From: Madurella fahalii
Lineage: Eukaryota > Ascomycota > Sordariomycetes > Sordariales
Assembly: GCA_029876055.1 (NCBI GenBank)
Contig: CM056875.1
Span: 2,356,001-2,420,000 of the forward strand
Direction of reading: 5' to 3'
Length of the DNA: 64,000 nt
The translations under genes and the position numbers were made by a program. The notes beneath the pieces are model-generated. The model worked only from the letters and a program-made list of their open reading frames with translations, searched no databases and was not told where the DNA came from. The first letter of the stretch is position 1; the number at the start of each line of letters is the position of its first letter. Below, piece by piece: positions 1 through 11,431 of the stretch.

Positions 1-20
1 CAGAAGGAGGCACCCGCGCA

Positions 21-239
21 ATGGGCCAGTACGATTGGTTCTCCAGCATCGGCGCGACACCCGAGGCCGTTGCCGTACTCAACGATCAACCCATCCTCTT
101 CATCATCCTTATCATTGTGCTCATCGCCATCATTCTGCAGTGCGTGCTGCTATGGTACATCCATTACGCCACTCTGAAGCCGGAGCAAAAGGTCAAAAAG
201 GACAAGAAGGATAAAAAGAAGCCAGCCCCAAAGAAATAA
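21..239 (+). CDS. Small single-pass membrane protein with a lysine-rich tail (possibly only a last exon)
   Basis: The open frame codes for 72 residues. It has a short polar N-terminus, one very hydrophobic segment at about residues 25-47 made of Ile, Leu and Val, and then a basic tail rich in KKDKK-like motifs. This is the layout of a small single-span membrane protein with a cytosolic Lys-rich end. The start at 21 has G at -3 and G at +4, an acceptable initiation context. Only 20 bases lie upstream, so the segment could equally be the last exon of a gene that begins outside the window. I do not recognise the family and assign no function. Confidence 0.5.
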   Translation: MGQYDWFSSIGATPEAVAVLNDQPILFIILIIVLIAIILQCVLLWYIHYATLKPEQKVKKDKKDKKKPAPKK

Positions 240-306
240 CGGAGGTACTTTTCGGGATGATGGGGGTTCCGCGCGCGCTACCCCCCCAACGGGGAGAACC
301 CTCAGT

Positions 307-2373
307 TTAGGCAACCGACGGCATCTGCTTCGATCTATTCGAAATGGTTGACTGGGCTGGCATGATAGCAGCCATGAGCTTCCACCAGAGTATCGAGTTT
401 GGCGGTTTCGATGTTACATCATGGTACGGCAATTGCAGGTTCCGCGCAAAGGCGATGCATGGTTCATGTTTGGCGTTATCGAGAGGGTCGCAATAGAGGA
501 GAAGACGATTTTTGGGCCGCATCTCTATTTGGACAACTGCGCCCGTGTCGGGCACACTCTGCTGGACGAGACTGAAGCGTTTCGGCAGTAGCGCCAGCCT
601 ATCCCGCAAGGCGACAGCGTTGGGTCAGGGGGGGTTGGGGAATTGGGAAAACATCCTATTCATGGACTGTGGGCTTCCGACCTAGGGAGCGTTGTCGTCC
701 TAGTGTTGCACTTCGTGGTACATAATATATGTTTCGTTTGCATCTGCATCCCCATAAACTACCATCTCTTGCCTTCCCTCGTCACTGAGACCGTGACTCT
801 CGGGAAAAGGGGGGTCTTGGGGACAGCTGAACGCTTCCGGGTCCGGAACATCTGGCCGTCCGATCCTATAGACATTTCCCTGCCCGTCGGCATAGAAGTA
901 GTCAGCTTCGGAGCTGTCGGTGTAATCCGCCGTCGATTGTTCACTATCTTCCACACCGTAGGACTCATCAGCGCGCAGACAGCCGTATACGCCGAGGAAC
1001 TCAGAATCGCAAAGCTCTTGTTGACAGTCAGCATATGGATCGTGCCCTACGATAACCTGGTTATCGCCTTCCATAAGAATGTTGCTGTGGAAACCATCGC
1101 CATGCTCCACGGGAGGCCTATGATCCACTTCTGGCCCTACGACGTCCCTTTGAGACGATTGTTTTGCAGCATGACCTCCTGGTTGCCTTCCGGCGGATTG
1201 CCGCCTGACCGGCTCCGGCTGGATGCCGGTTTGGCACAGCAACCACAGTCGCTTCTTGATTTCATCTGCGGTGGAAGAAGCTTCTGGGTTGAACTCAGTT
1301 TCCTTGTTGTTGCTCTCTGTAATAGCATGAGTAATGATATCTAACTTTTCCCGGAGACTAGCTGACTGTGCATTCTTTAGTCGAGCTAAGCCTGTGGCGA
1401 TCGTGGGAATGATTTGTGCGTGTGCCGTCATCGTCTGTCTGCTGTTAACAACACCCAGCGAGGAACCGGGATGGGGATGGCATCGTACTTGAAGATACCG
1501 GAGATTCCAGACAGCCGGGGCAATATCAATCAACGAGTGTGGTTGTGTGTTCTTGATAGCTCTGCCCTTCGGCGAGGTTCTCTTGTCACCAATGAGCTTC
1601 CGAAGCGCGGCATCCAGGAGACAGGCCATTTCCGCAATCACAGCCTCTGGGGCAAACGCCTCAGTGCTCTCTTGCTCGAAGTGTAGAGGGCTGTTTGTCC
1701 CTTCGTGCGGGGCAGCCGCCTTCTTGCTCAGCTGAGGATTGCTTCTGAAGCCGTACGTACTTTGTCGACGATCTTCTGGTGCGTGCTGGCTTGAACTTGG
1801 TGGCTCGAATGTTGGTTGTGGTGAGGCGTGCGCACCCGCCGGCGATATGCCGAAACAATAATCAACTTCGCATGTCAGGCTTTGGAACTGAGCCAGGCGA
1901 ACATCTCGCGGTGCGATCATTTCGGACGCAAGGTCGGGGTGGTGAAGAAAATATGACACCTGCGGACGGCACTGATCTAGGCGGTCATGGGAGGCGTAGT
2001 TTACCCGGAGTTCGAGCCCTAGGTCTTTCCATACCTGAGATATTAAGGATCCGTAAACGGTCGAGCAAGGGCACTGGTAACTTACTGGGCATTCCGAAGC
2101 AAGGCTGATGATGGCGGCTATGACGCTCGGGTCGAGGCTTGCGCCACCACATAGCCCGCTGTTGAGAAGGGTCAAAAACTCAATTCGACAAGACCCTGGT
2201 TTGGAAACCCAAAGCTCCCCCGCCAAGAAGGCTTTGCGTAGTTCATCTGCTGTGTAGGATGTCGACCACGAAGGAGGGAGCATGATGGTAAACGAGCTTG
2301 AGAGGGTTAGCGACAGATTGTGTTTCTTTCCAGTGACCTTGATGCTTCCTAGGTCTATCGGCACAGCTACCAT
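307..2373 (-). CDS. Hypothetical protein, 647 residues, two exons
   Basis: Exon 1 is 2373..722 and exon 2 is 598..307. The intron (721..599, 123 bases) has the donor GTACCA, a CTGAC branch site and an ATAG acceptor; the spliced length is 1944 bases with the frame kept. The ATG at 2373 has G at -3 and +4. The N-terminal ~170 residues look globular, including a segment with several Cys (near LASECPVSYQCPCS). The middle is polar and low in complexity, and the region before the splice is acidic and Tyr-rich (TDSSEADYFYADG). Exon 2 adds a structured-looking end (AVVQIEMRPKNRLLLYCDP). The donor is not ideal; without splicing the protein would stop at 700 and lose this end. I recognise no domain. 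A nuclear or regulatory role would be guesswork. Confidence 0.6.
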
Positions 2374-3677
2374 GGCGGTTGAAGGCAAAATCAGGAGGTT
2401 CAATCTTGATTCATGATCTAGAGCGACCGCGTGGTCAAGGGACCCCGAATTGAAAGCTACACGCGCCCAAGTTTATGAAGCCAACCCCTCAAGATCGCAA
2501 GAAAGTAGAGACAAAAACGATTTAGCGGGAAAACGACGCCCCCAACGAGAGCGAGGCGTCTAATGTGAGTGCCAATGGTACTTAAGCCGAAGAGCCTTCC
2601 GGCCGCCTTCCGCTTCTGAGGCATAGGGGAAGGAGTCGACTTGCTCAGAGAAGGTGCATCCCAGTATAGCATTCAATGTCTACTTTGTCAAAATTCGACA
2701 GCCGGGGCTGACAGACAGCTGCACAGTTAATGTACATTGTGTATGGCCGCGTCCGTTGATAACTAAGCAGAAGCCTGTTCGCTCCTGCTCCCTAGATGAC
2801 ATCTGCTGAATGGCTTGCTGCTGGCCAAGCAAGAGCGCTGCTGAGATTCAAGCGGCCCAACCCACGCGTCGCCCTGTTACCCCAAACAAAGATGCAAATG
2901 TATTAACGTTGCTTACTTGTGCGATAGTAGGTAGTTCCACCCTTTCCTCTAAACCCAAGCCCAAACCACCCTAGAAGATGCGAATCATGCCGTGTCAATA
3001 GTGCCGCCCAGCCTAGTTGCGATTTTGCTCATCATTCATTTTTCAAGCACCCCGAGAAAGACGTGGCCTGCCCGTGAACCCCGATTGTATCTTACGTGGA
3101 GAGAAGAAACGCAAAGTGGCGCAAGCAGGACAAAAACAAACAGATCTATCTTGGCCAGCCCCTCACAAACTCCCAGAGACAGATGCAAATTAGCCGCAGC
3201 CAATCCTAACCCACCCAGAGACCAGAATGTCTCTCTTTCCCTTTGAAACGAAAATCCAGGAGAAGGAGTATGCCAGCCATTGTTGCCCTGCTGTCGATAG
3301 GATGCGAGCCACCCCTGCGGTTCCTCCCCGGCCGGAGGACGCTGCGGCAGTTGCTTCCCAGAGACGAGCAGAGGCAAGGGGAAACAAAACCACGAAAATA
3401 AAGTAAATAGCGAGAATTAGACCCAGGTTGCCTCGGAGTTCTTTGGCCATATCAAGAACGACCCTTGGAGCAAGAACAGCACAAGAGTCTCAACGCAATC
3501 TCGGAATCCCAAGTCCCACCAAGAAGGCGGCAGAATAAGCACGCTGCGGAGAGGGTTCCCCTTCCCGGGCGCGAGCATGTTCTGCCCGCGCATTCATGCC
3601 TGTTACACCACCCTTCCTAGTAGGGACACGTGGGAGGATCCAGAGACCAGCCACATCCTGACATGGCGGCCCCGAGG
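2374..3677. other. Intergenic region, no supported gene
   Basis: These 1.3 kb hold the upstream region of the 647-residue gene and the downstream region of the Nudix gene. Several short frames overlap on both strands without family features. The only one with some character is a minus-strand 86-codon frame at 3450..3190 with a hydrophobic, signal-peptide-like start; it is listed under findings and not called as a gene. Confidence 0.6.
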
Positions 3678-4342
3678 CTACCTCTTCATGGTGGAGCGTT
3701 CCAGCGCCGTCTGCAACTCAGGCCGGTCCTTGAGAAGCTCCTTGGCCTCGACAAAGGTAAACCACTTGCGCTCGCGCTTCTCCCGCTCGGGCCAATCGGG
3801 CTCCTCGCTCGTCACCGTAACCTCGTAGAAGCGGTAGAGCGAGCGCGGCTTCTCCTTGGAATCTTTGCTTGGCGAGTGCTTCTTACGCGGGCTCGTCTCC
3901 CGGATATCGCCGAGGTCGTAATCGATCTGCACCAGAATTCCCGCCTCCTCCCACGCCTCGCGTGCCGCCGCTTCGTGGCACTCCTCGTCAATCTCCCACC
4001 CGCCTTTCGGAAGCACCCAGCCTTTCCGCCGCGTCGACTGGATGAGCATCACGTACGTCTTGTCCTCCGACAGAGGCACCACCCCGGCGACTAACCGATC
4101 GCCTTTCGAGTTGTATCCTGCAAGCGGGGGAGGGAAAATGACAAGTCAGTTCGACCTGCGCTGTTCGGAGGGGTTCCAGAGAGGGGTGCATGAAGGGGCA
4201 TGCACGCCCTTTCTTGATTCCCCTGAGCTCATCGCCTGCCTGGATTTTTGGTTCTCCCTGATGGGGGCCTAGAGAGGAACTCACTCTGATTATTCCGTCC
4301 AGTCCGTGATTCCATACTGCGATTGCTACCACTCGCCGCCAT
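3678..4342 (-). CDS. Nudix hydrolase, diphosphoinositol-polyphosphate phosphohydrolase (Aps1/Ddp1 family)
   Basis: Exons 4342..4285 and 4117..3678 give 165 residues. The intron (167 bases) has donor GTGAGT and acceptor GCAG. The family removes the beta-phosphate from inositol pyrophosphates and cleaves diadenosine polyphosphates or polyphosphate, in cytosol and nucleus. The Nudix box G-x5-E-x7-REUxEExGU spans about residues 58-80, with R72-E73 and E76-E77 in place to bind Mg2+. The segment RKGWVLPKGG just before and within it is typical of this subfamily. After the box there is a basic Ser/Lys-rich loop (PRKKHSPSKDSKEK) and then the final strand and helix (KWFTFVEAKELL). The first exon (19 codons plus one base) supplies the start of the conserved stretch RYNSKGDRLVAGVVPLS that exon 2 completes; this supports the splice. 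A second ATG at codon 10 is an alternative start. The length fits the family. Confidence 0.9.
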
Positions 4343-7300
4343 GATTCCCCCTCTGGCCGTCTACCGAGTTCCCGGGTTGTGTGCGAGGGAAGGGATTGAG
4401 GATGAGACGCTCTGGAAGGGTGAATAGGCTGCAATCACAGGTACTGCGGTCGCGGCAAAAGAATGCGTTCCGTATTTAGGAGGCGGCAGGCAGCATGGTC
4501 GAATGAATTGTGGTTCGAGACAAGTCGGCCGGAAGTTGGTGTAGACCAGGGCCCGGAGAGCTTCCACGACCCGCCGGAAATTTAGCTGCCAGCTAAAGAG
4601 ACGGGTCTGTGGATGGCCCAGAACTGGCTTGACTGAGCACTGAAGGATAACGACCGGTGGTGTGAGAATGAAAAATCAAGAACAGAAACGTCCTCGGAAG
4701 GCAGCCGAGAACAGAACGGTCCGGGAGCGGATTTACCGGGGCAGTGGAAGCGAGTGAGCGAGGCCCTTGCCACTGTCCCCTGCAACATAAGTCTCCCGGT
4801 TGCAGAAAATAACACAATCGGCGCCCAAGTCGCAAAGCGAACGTGAGGCTCGACCGTAAGGGCTTTCGCAGGGGCGAAAGAGGGCGGGCGCGGCCTGTAT
4901 GGTTTGCGGCCGGCTGGATACTCGAAGTTGCGTGACGCTAGCACTGAAGCAGACTTTTTGACTTTACGCGCGCGCTTGGCAAACTGGCAACGGCAACGGC
5001 AACGGTGACCACGCCCGGGGCAGGCAACGCGCAGCAGAGCCCGGCAGGCTGCCAAAAATGCGTGCAGAGTCAAGGTGGGCAGGTAGGTATCAACGTGGGT
5101 GACAGCAAACCTCCAGAAAAGGCTGGCTGGAAAAGGTACGGTCTGCGAACGAGCCGAAAAGGAGGCGAGCACGAAGGGGCGTAGCAGGGCTTGGTTGAGC
5201 AGCCTGGAGAAGCTGGGACAGCGGCAGGGAGCGCTGCTGGTGGGCAGGCCGTTGTGCCCCCAGCTCAGAAGATGGAGTGCAGTCCCTGGGGAAATTAGAG
5301 TTGGTCTTTATAGTCTATGTAATACAATCCCTGGAAGGTACGTGGGGGGGGGGGGGGAAGGAGAGAGAGAAGTCTTGTCAGGCCCGGAGCCATCGAGGCG
5401 AAAGAAAGTTACCAAGCCGCTCCCTGCAACCTAAGCCGTACTCGGTGTGCGCCTACTGCGACGGCAGGGGTAGCTGATGGCTAGACACTACTCCCAAATG
5501 CTTCCCCACATGGCGGCGAGATCTGACAGCCATGACGGAGCCAGTCGTGAGCAAGGAAGGAAATGGGAAGGCCGAACGGAAAGTGGAAAAGCACAATGAG
5601 GGAAAAAGAAGTAAGCTCCAACAATTGGAGCTAAATTTTTTACCACCTCAGCGCTGAAGCGGGCTGCTAACGAAAAATGGGCACCTGCCATCGTACTACG
5701 TGGGGTACGTACCCTGGACAGCCGGGGGCAGGGGTCTCATGCCGTGGATTCCGCTTCATAAACTGCTGGGAACTCTATCCAGGATTGGCAGTCACCACTG
5801 ACGTTGTCGATGAGTCGACTGTCCATGGACGGCTCGGGAATCTTCTTTCTTATGAAGATGGCGGGGCAGTGTTGGGGCGTGGGGCGCCTCATGTCAAGAG
5901 AACAGGTTTGGGTCGCCAACTTTGAACCGCCTCTGGAAGCACCACGAAGACAGGCTGTAGGTAACCCGCGGCTTCGAAGGGCGGGCGATGTACTGTGCGT
6001 GTATTGGACAATACCAGATCAGAGGCGAGTCAGAAAACATGGAGCGGCATACGCCAACGGCTACCGGTAGCGGTGTTCGGATTCCGTTGATAGACAGTGG
6101 GGCCATCTTTTCCTCTTCAATTTCAAAACATCGGGAATGTCTCATCAACTTGCACAAACACAGTACAACTCATCGCGGTGGAACAGGCGGCAGGGACTTG
6201 CAGGAGGATCCTTCTCAGGGTCTTACCTCGGGAACCAGTTGTGCGATTCACCGACTAGATGGTAACCCTCGCACCAGGAGCTGGCTGGGCGCAAATTCTT
6301 TGACGGCAACCCGAGACATTTCAATGCCTTTCCGGCCTCCAACACAAAGACAGTGGAGACCGCCGGAACCTGCCTTTCAGTTTCTGGATTCCTGGTGCCC
6401 CGCACTGTGCGCAGAAGATCACGCATGGGCCAAGGGAACAAGCTAAATGCTAGCGGCGACACCCCTCACCACTTCCCGAAGACTTCTCTCCCCGGACATC
6501 AGCGCAGTCTTCTGATCAACCCACGCCGCAGCCGGCATAATTATGTACCTCAAAGCTGGGATTCGCAAACCAACTTCGACCATCTGCAGGAACTGCAAGC
6601 ATGTCTTCCCACTCTGGCCCGTCGGGCGAATAGCTTCAAAGCCCTCGGTACCGTTGTGCAAGTCTGAGTGTTGCGAAGCGCCTGCGCGGTGATGCGGGGC
6701 GCGATTCGTCAAGCAATCGCTATGTCTTCTGAACAGTGGGGGTCACGCGGTGGGTTGGTGCCGAATTTCATCAACGCAGCTGCCTGTTTGCGCTCCCACA
6801 CCAGCTGTCCTCCCCATCGATTTCTGCCAGACGTCCAACGCTGCCTCGTTTAGTACGCCGGGTACTTGCTGGACGGTACTTCTGTGCCCCCATTCCCGCA
6901 CTGCACCGTCTGGATCCCGGTTCAAGTTTCGAGAGCGTGGGCATTGGGCGAGCAAGTCTGGGTCTCGTCGGGTCATCTCAACAACCAGGTACAGCGACCA
7001 CATCTCGGGGCCGGCTCCCAGCTATTGCCCATTGCCCCGCCGTCCTCACCGCTCTGCAGTGGGAAGGCTGGAGGGCTCGACAGCGCCATCGCTTTGAGCC
7101 TCCTAGTGCCCGCGGCGCCCAGCTTCCACGTTACACGCGGAGACACTTCTGCAGCCTGAGCTGTGCTCAGGTTGTCCGCCAGTTCTCCTGGGCTGTGGCC
7201 GACTCTCATCTGTGCCCCTGGACTCCGAGTCGGCATCCGCTGTGTCCGGGCCGGGCTTGCCTGCTCGCTTGCCGGTGCCTACCAGCTCACAAATCGCTCA

Positions 7301-7904
7301 ACAGGCACGCACGGCGCGAATCTGGCAAAAAGAGCCGCATCACGACCGCCCTCGCTCCATCCGACAGCCTCCAGCTCTCCGGCCGGCCCCCGGAAGTCTG
7401 GGCAGCCCTGCCGCCTGGTCCCACCGGTTGGGGCATGATGGAAGGCACAGACATGCAGACCCCTGGTGATGCTACACCACCCTACTCTTACGTCTTCCCA
7501 ATCGGTGAGTTCGTCGGTTCCAAGCCATCTCACCCAACCATTCGGGCCATGTGCACCAATGGCCCCTTGTCGTTGGCTGTCTCGGCCTTGACGTCCACGC
7601 GATCTCCTCCCGCATTCTGCGCCAAGTGGCTTTTTTGTCGCTACGATCTGCTGTCCCCCATCAACGACAACTCTCGCGTTCTGGGTTGCACGACGAGGGA
7701 CCTTGGATGTTCGGGATAATCCCACGCTCTCAGCCAGCACCGTGTTCTTTTCCGCCTGTCAGAGATTCGTCCGCTTTGAGCTTTGCCAATTTTGATCCCA
7801 TATTTAAAACATCTATTACGTTTCCCGGGTCGTCGTGGTTTTTCCTTGCATCTCCGTTCCTGTCACGTGTGGTGCTGGTCTCACTGCCGGAGCCTTCCCG
7901 CAAC
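4343..7904. other. 3.6-kb divergent intergenic region between the Nudix gene and ATE1
   Basis: This space carries both promoters. It contains a run of 14 G at 5344-5357 and a 12-bp palindrome GGGTACGTACCC at 5703-5714. One long plus-strand frame (6736-7719) has an Arg/Ser/Pro/Cys-rich, random-looking translation with competing frames on both strands, so I do not call it a gene. I see no RNA gene here. The pyrimidine-rich stretch just before 7905 is a plausible ATE1 leader. Confidence 0.55.
5344..5357 (+). repeat. Homopolymer run of 14 G
   Basis: An uninterrupted G14 tract lies in the intergenic space, flanked by purine-rich sequence. Such runs vary in length, are prone to sequencing error and may form quadruplexes. 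Confidence 0.9.
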
Positions 7905-9635
7905 ATGTCTACCACGTCCTCAAGTACACGAGTTGGCGCGACAGGTCTGCTGACGGCGGTCAAATCTGATAGGATATAGCAACTCATCCGAGTGCGGGTA
8001 CTGCCGTCGGTCTCGCAGCGGTCAGTCTCAAAAACGTGAATGATCCTCCTTCCCACATAAACAATGCCTGCTCTGGCTGCCCGTCTCGGCTTATCCCTCG
8101 TAAATTCTCCGAAGACATGCGCCCCCGCAAAATTAGCTTCCGGAGTTACATATCTGCATTCTGGCCGAGCCGTGCCCCCCACCCCCGCCTCTCCACCCGA
8201 GGTCCCGGCCGGGGCCGGGCCAAGCGGAGCCTCCTGACCACTGCCCCTTTCCAAGTCAAGGCCATGTCTAACCCAGTGCTCTGCAGGCTATTCCTATTAT
8301 GCCATAGCAACATCCTTGACGCCTGCCTTCTATCAGAAGCTAGTCGACCGTTGCTGGAGGCGCTCCGGCACTCTTATGTACAGGCCGAATCAGAAGAATT
8401 CTTGCTGTCCGCACTACACGCTCCGGCTAGACTCGAACCAGTTCAGACCCACCAAGGACCAGCGCCAGGCTGTCAACCGTTTCACACGGCATGTCCTCGG
8501 AGACACGTATGCTAGGGAAGCGGCCCGTCGCTATCCCCGACCCCGCGCCGAGGTGCGGAGGAGAAACAACGAATTCGACCTAGTCCAGAGGATCCACGAG
8601 CCAGAGGCCCAGTTTCTCAAGGCACCGCCATCGCCAGCCCACGAGTTCACCGTCACACTAGAGCCGGATACGTTCACCGAGGAGAAGTACGACGTGTTCG
8701 AGAACTACCAGCGCATGGTCCACCACGAGCCTCCCGATAAGATCTCGCGGCACGGCTTCAAGCGGTTCCTGTGCAACTCGCCCCTGAGCCGCGAGACGAT
8801 CGTGGGACCGGACGGCGTGGAGCGCCAGCTGGGCTCGTTCCACCAGTGCTACCGCATCGATGGCAAGCTCGTCGCCGTGGGCGTGCTCGACCTCTTGCCC
8901 GACTGCGTCAGCGCCGTCTACTTCTTGTACCACGAGTCGATTCACTCGCTGAACCCGGGCAAGCTCGGCGCGTTGAGGGAGATTGCCCTGGCCCGCGAGC
9001 GCGGCTACCGCTGGTGGTATCCTGGGTACTACGTGCACAACTGCGCCAAGATGAGGTACAAGATTGAGTACAGGCCGCAATACGTCCTGGACCCCGAGAG
9101 CCTGGAGTGGTGTCTGCTTGATAAGGAAGCATTGGCGCTCTTTGATAGAGAGCACTATGTCACGTTTTCGGGGCGGGGCAAAGAGGGGGGTAGTAGTGGG
9201 GACGGAGGCGCTGTGGCAATAGCTGCCGATCCAACAAACGTGGACGAGACCGGGGCCATGGCTAGCAGTGTTGAGGCAGCTTCGGCTGAGGAAGAGCAGC
9301 GCGGCGAAGATAAAGGCCAAGACCAGGACGAAAATGGGGTCAGGGACGGGGAAGAGGATGAGACTGAGGATGAGGACGAGGAAGAGAAGTTCCTCCTCAC
9401 CAGTAACATGCCCGGCATACCCTCGCTGGAGGAGATGGAGGAGGTGGATATGGACGGCCTGGTGCTCCGCTCAGATTTCTCGGACAATTTCATCGTGGCG
9501 TCACACCTGGTGATTTGGGACACTGAGCACGTGTCGCAGTTTGGCACGCTTAAGTCGAGGATTGCCGAGCTGGTGGCGGCGGTCGGGCCCGATCTGATTG
9601 GCGAGATTTGTATTGACTTTAGGAAAAGGAGATGA
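7905..9635 (+). CDS. ATE1: Arginyl-tRNA--protein transferase (ATE1)
   Basis: Exons 7905..7923, 7973..8020 and 8287..9635 give 471 residues. The enzyme moves arginine from Arg-tRNA to N-terminal Asp, Glu or oxidised Cys, marking proteins for the Arg/N-degron pathway. The N-terminal domain has the CxxC pair C14/C17 (SECGYC) and the C62-C63 pair (SCCPHYTLRL), the four cysteines known in the family to bind an Fe-S cluster. The C-terminal transferase part includes YRIDGKLVAVGVLDLLP and YPGYYVHNCAKMRYK, both hallmarks. Start: ATG in an AAC context. Intron 1 is 49 bases with CTGAC 19 bases before TAG; intron 2 (266 bases) joins RSRS-G to YSYYAIATSLTP. An acidic, low-complexity insert (EDEDEEE) lies at about residues 320-385, ahead of a conserved-looking tail. 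The body is certain; the first 19-base exon is less so, because the usual Gly before Tyr-Ser is replaced by Arg at the splice. Confidence 0.92.
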
Positions 9636-11431
9636 GGACTGGGATACGTAAAGGGGGGTGGTGTGGAGTGCAGGTTGTGGCTGGTTGGCTGGCTGGCTGG
9701 CTGGCTGGCGAGCGAGCGGGCAGGCGCGCGGGCGGTTGGGGTATTCTTTTAGGATCTAGATGGTGGTGCCTCACTCAACTGAAGGGGCCGCCGCGGGTCT
9801 TTTGCAGATGACTCGGGATCCGATCGGGCAGAAAGAGTCCTCGGTAGACGGATTTGGAAAGGGGCGCATACCAAACGGAAATATTATGCTGGTTGGGGCG
9901 TTATCTTTGCATTTTAGGTTCTCTTGCTTCTCAGTGTCGCGTGACATTGCTGTTTTTGATCTTCGGTGAAGGTGCGTGGGGGTGTTTACTTCCTTAGTCA
10001 TAAAGGGGCTGGGAAGGATGGTTTAGTGGTTTGGGGACCACCCCTGGCTCCTGACCTGGTGGTCAGGTTCTGACTACCGAAACTAAGCGGCCAGTTCTCC
10101 GCATCGGCGGGTATGCATGCATGTTCGAGGTTGGGGCGTTGGGCAAGGTGTTCTGTGACTAGCCTGTGCGTTGGCCTCGGCTTGCCTCGCGGGGTCCTGC
10201 GCTGTACGTCCGTAATCCTGAAGGGCCGGGGGCGGGGGTTTTGATATGTACCGGGGCTGGGCTGAAAGGGGGGTAAGGATATTAGACTGGTTGTCCCTTG
10301 TCTTAATTAGAAGTCATCTAGATGGGGAATCGAAGCCTCCGTCTTGAGTTGTTCCCTGATCGCATGTGATTCATTGAGTTTGCCTCTGCTGGATGGTATC
10401 GTTTGCCCGGAGAGAGTGGCCTTAGAATTACCTTCCCGGATTGTGTGCGAGTCACGGATAGATGATGGGTGTGTGGGTTGACATTGCGTACGGCGGGCTG
10501 AATAGACCGTAGAATTAGTGTTCTGCAGGGTTAGACTGGTTCACCATGAACTTCGAGGAGTTGAGCTCTTGCAGGTTGAGAGTCCGTGGATATTCGCCAT
10601 TGGTGGGCTAGACTTTGCAACGTTTCGGGCTAACCTAGGTCTCTGCTCTTTGCTGGTCAACACGCAGTACTGGCATTCGTTCCGTTAGACTTGGAGAAGC
10701 ATGATAACCTGAAGTCAACTTCAGAGTGCCGAAGTTGTTTAAAGAGACATTAGCTAGCATGGCCACCTCATTTCGTGGCTTGTTCGTATGTTAAAGTACT
10801 CTAGTTGTATCCAACGCGTTGTCTAACACCTACCGGGATCTCACCGAAGCAGCCCTTGAATCTATCGATGCGTAGACCGTAATTGCACCACAAAGACCCC
10901 AAGGGCCTCACGCCACCTGTAGTTTGCTTCTTTCCACTATAAACGCAAACTCAGCCAGCCGCCTGCCGGCAACTGTACCCGACGGAACGAACCGATCACG
11001 CCATATTCTCATGTCTCGGGTCCCCTCAATCCTCCCGTCTATTTAACACCCCCTCTCTCAAACTCCCCACATACCATCTCCCACGTGGACCACCCCTGCT
11101 CTATCATCGGCACCATTGCCACACTCGACGCGCAGTGATAGATAAACCCAGCTTCATCGGAAAAACGATATGCGGGATACATGGCGCGAAGCACACAAGG
11201 CGCACACTCGATTCAGGGAGGCGATACGCCGGTTGGGTACGCAACGCCCCCACCCCCGAGATTTTGCCGCTGTATAGCGTCTAACATGTGTTCTGCACAC
11301 GGTACTCAAAGCGGGCTGGCGGTAAAACGTAGGTGGTGATAGACTAGTTTGGGGAGCTAGGCCTTTCCAATGCCATCTCGGGAGTCGGGAGACAGATATG
11401 TGGAGTAATAATGGTAATAGTGATATAAAGA
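9636..11431. other. 1.8-kb convergent intergenic region
   Basis: These are the 3' flanks of ATE1 and the COG subunit gene. The sequence carries a GGCT repeat and otherwise scattered short frames only. A stretch near 10015-10085 looks superficially like a tRNA but lacks a matching acceptor stem. I see no gene. Confidence 0.6.
9687..9709 (+). repeat. (GGCT)n tetranucleotide repeat
   Basis: Five GGCT units plus GGC lie about 50 bases after the ATE1 stop, followed by related GAGC/GGGC sequence. This is a microsatellite in the likely 3' untranslated region. Confidence 0.85.

Noticed and set aside
643..1344. Plus-strand frame of 233 codons
   Set aside because: It lies opposite the 647-residue gene, begins with a non-ATG codon and has no family features. 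It is a shadow frame.
6736..7719. Plus-strand frame of 327 codons before ATE1
   Set aside because: It starts with GTG, its translation is Arg/Ser/Pro/Cys-rich without any motif, and equally long frames overlap it on both strands. It looks like chance in GC-rich leader DNA.
8658..9320. Minus-strand frame of 220 codons
   Set aside because: It is antisense to the well-supported ATE1 coding sequence.
10015..10085. tRNA-like stretch with TAGTGG and GGTTC pieces
   Set aside because: The 5' GGATGGT has no pairing 3' end and the arms do not fold into a cloverleaf.
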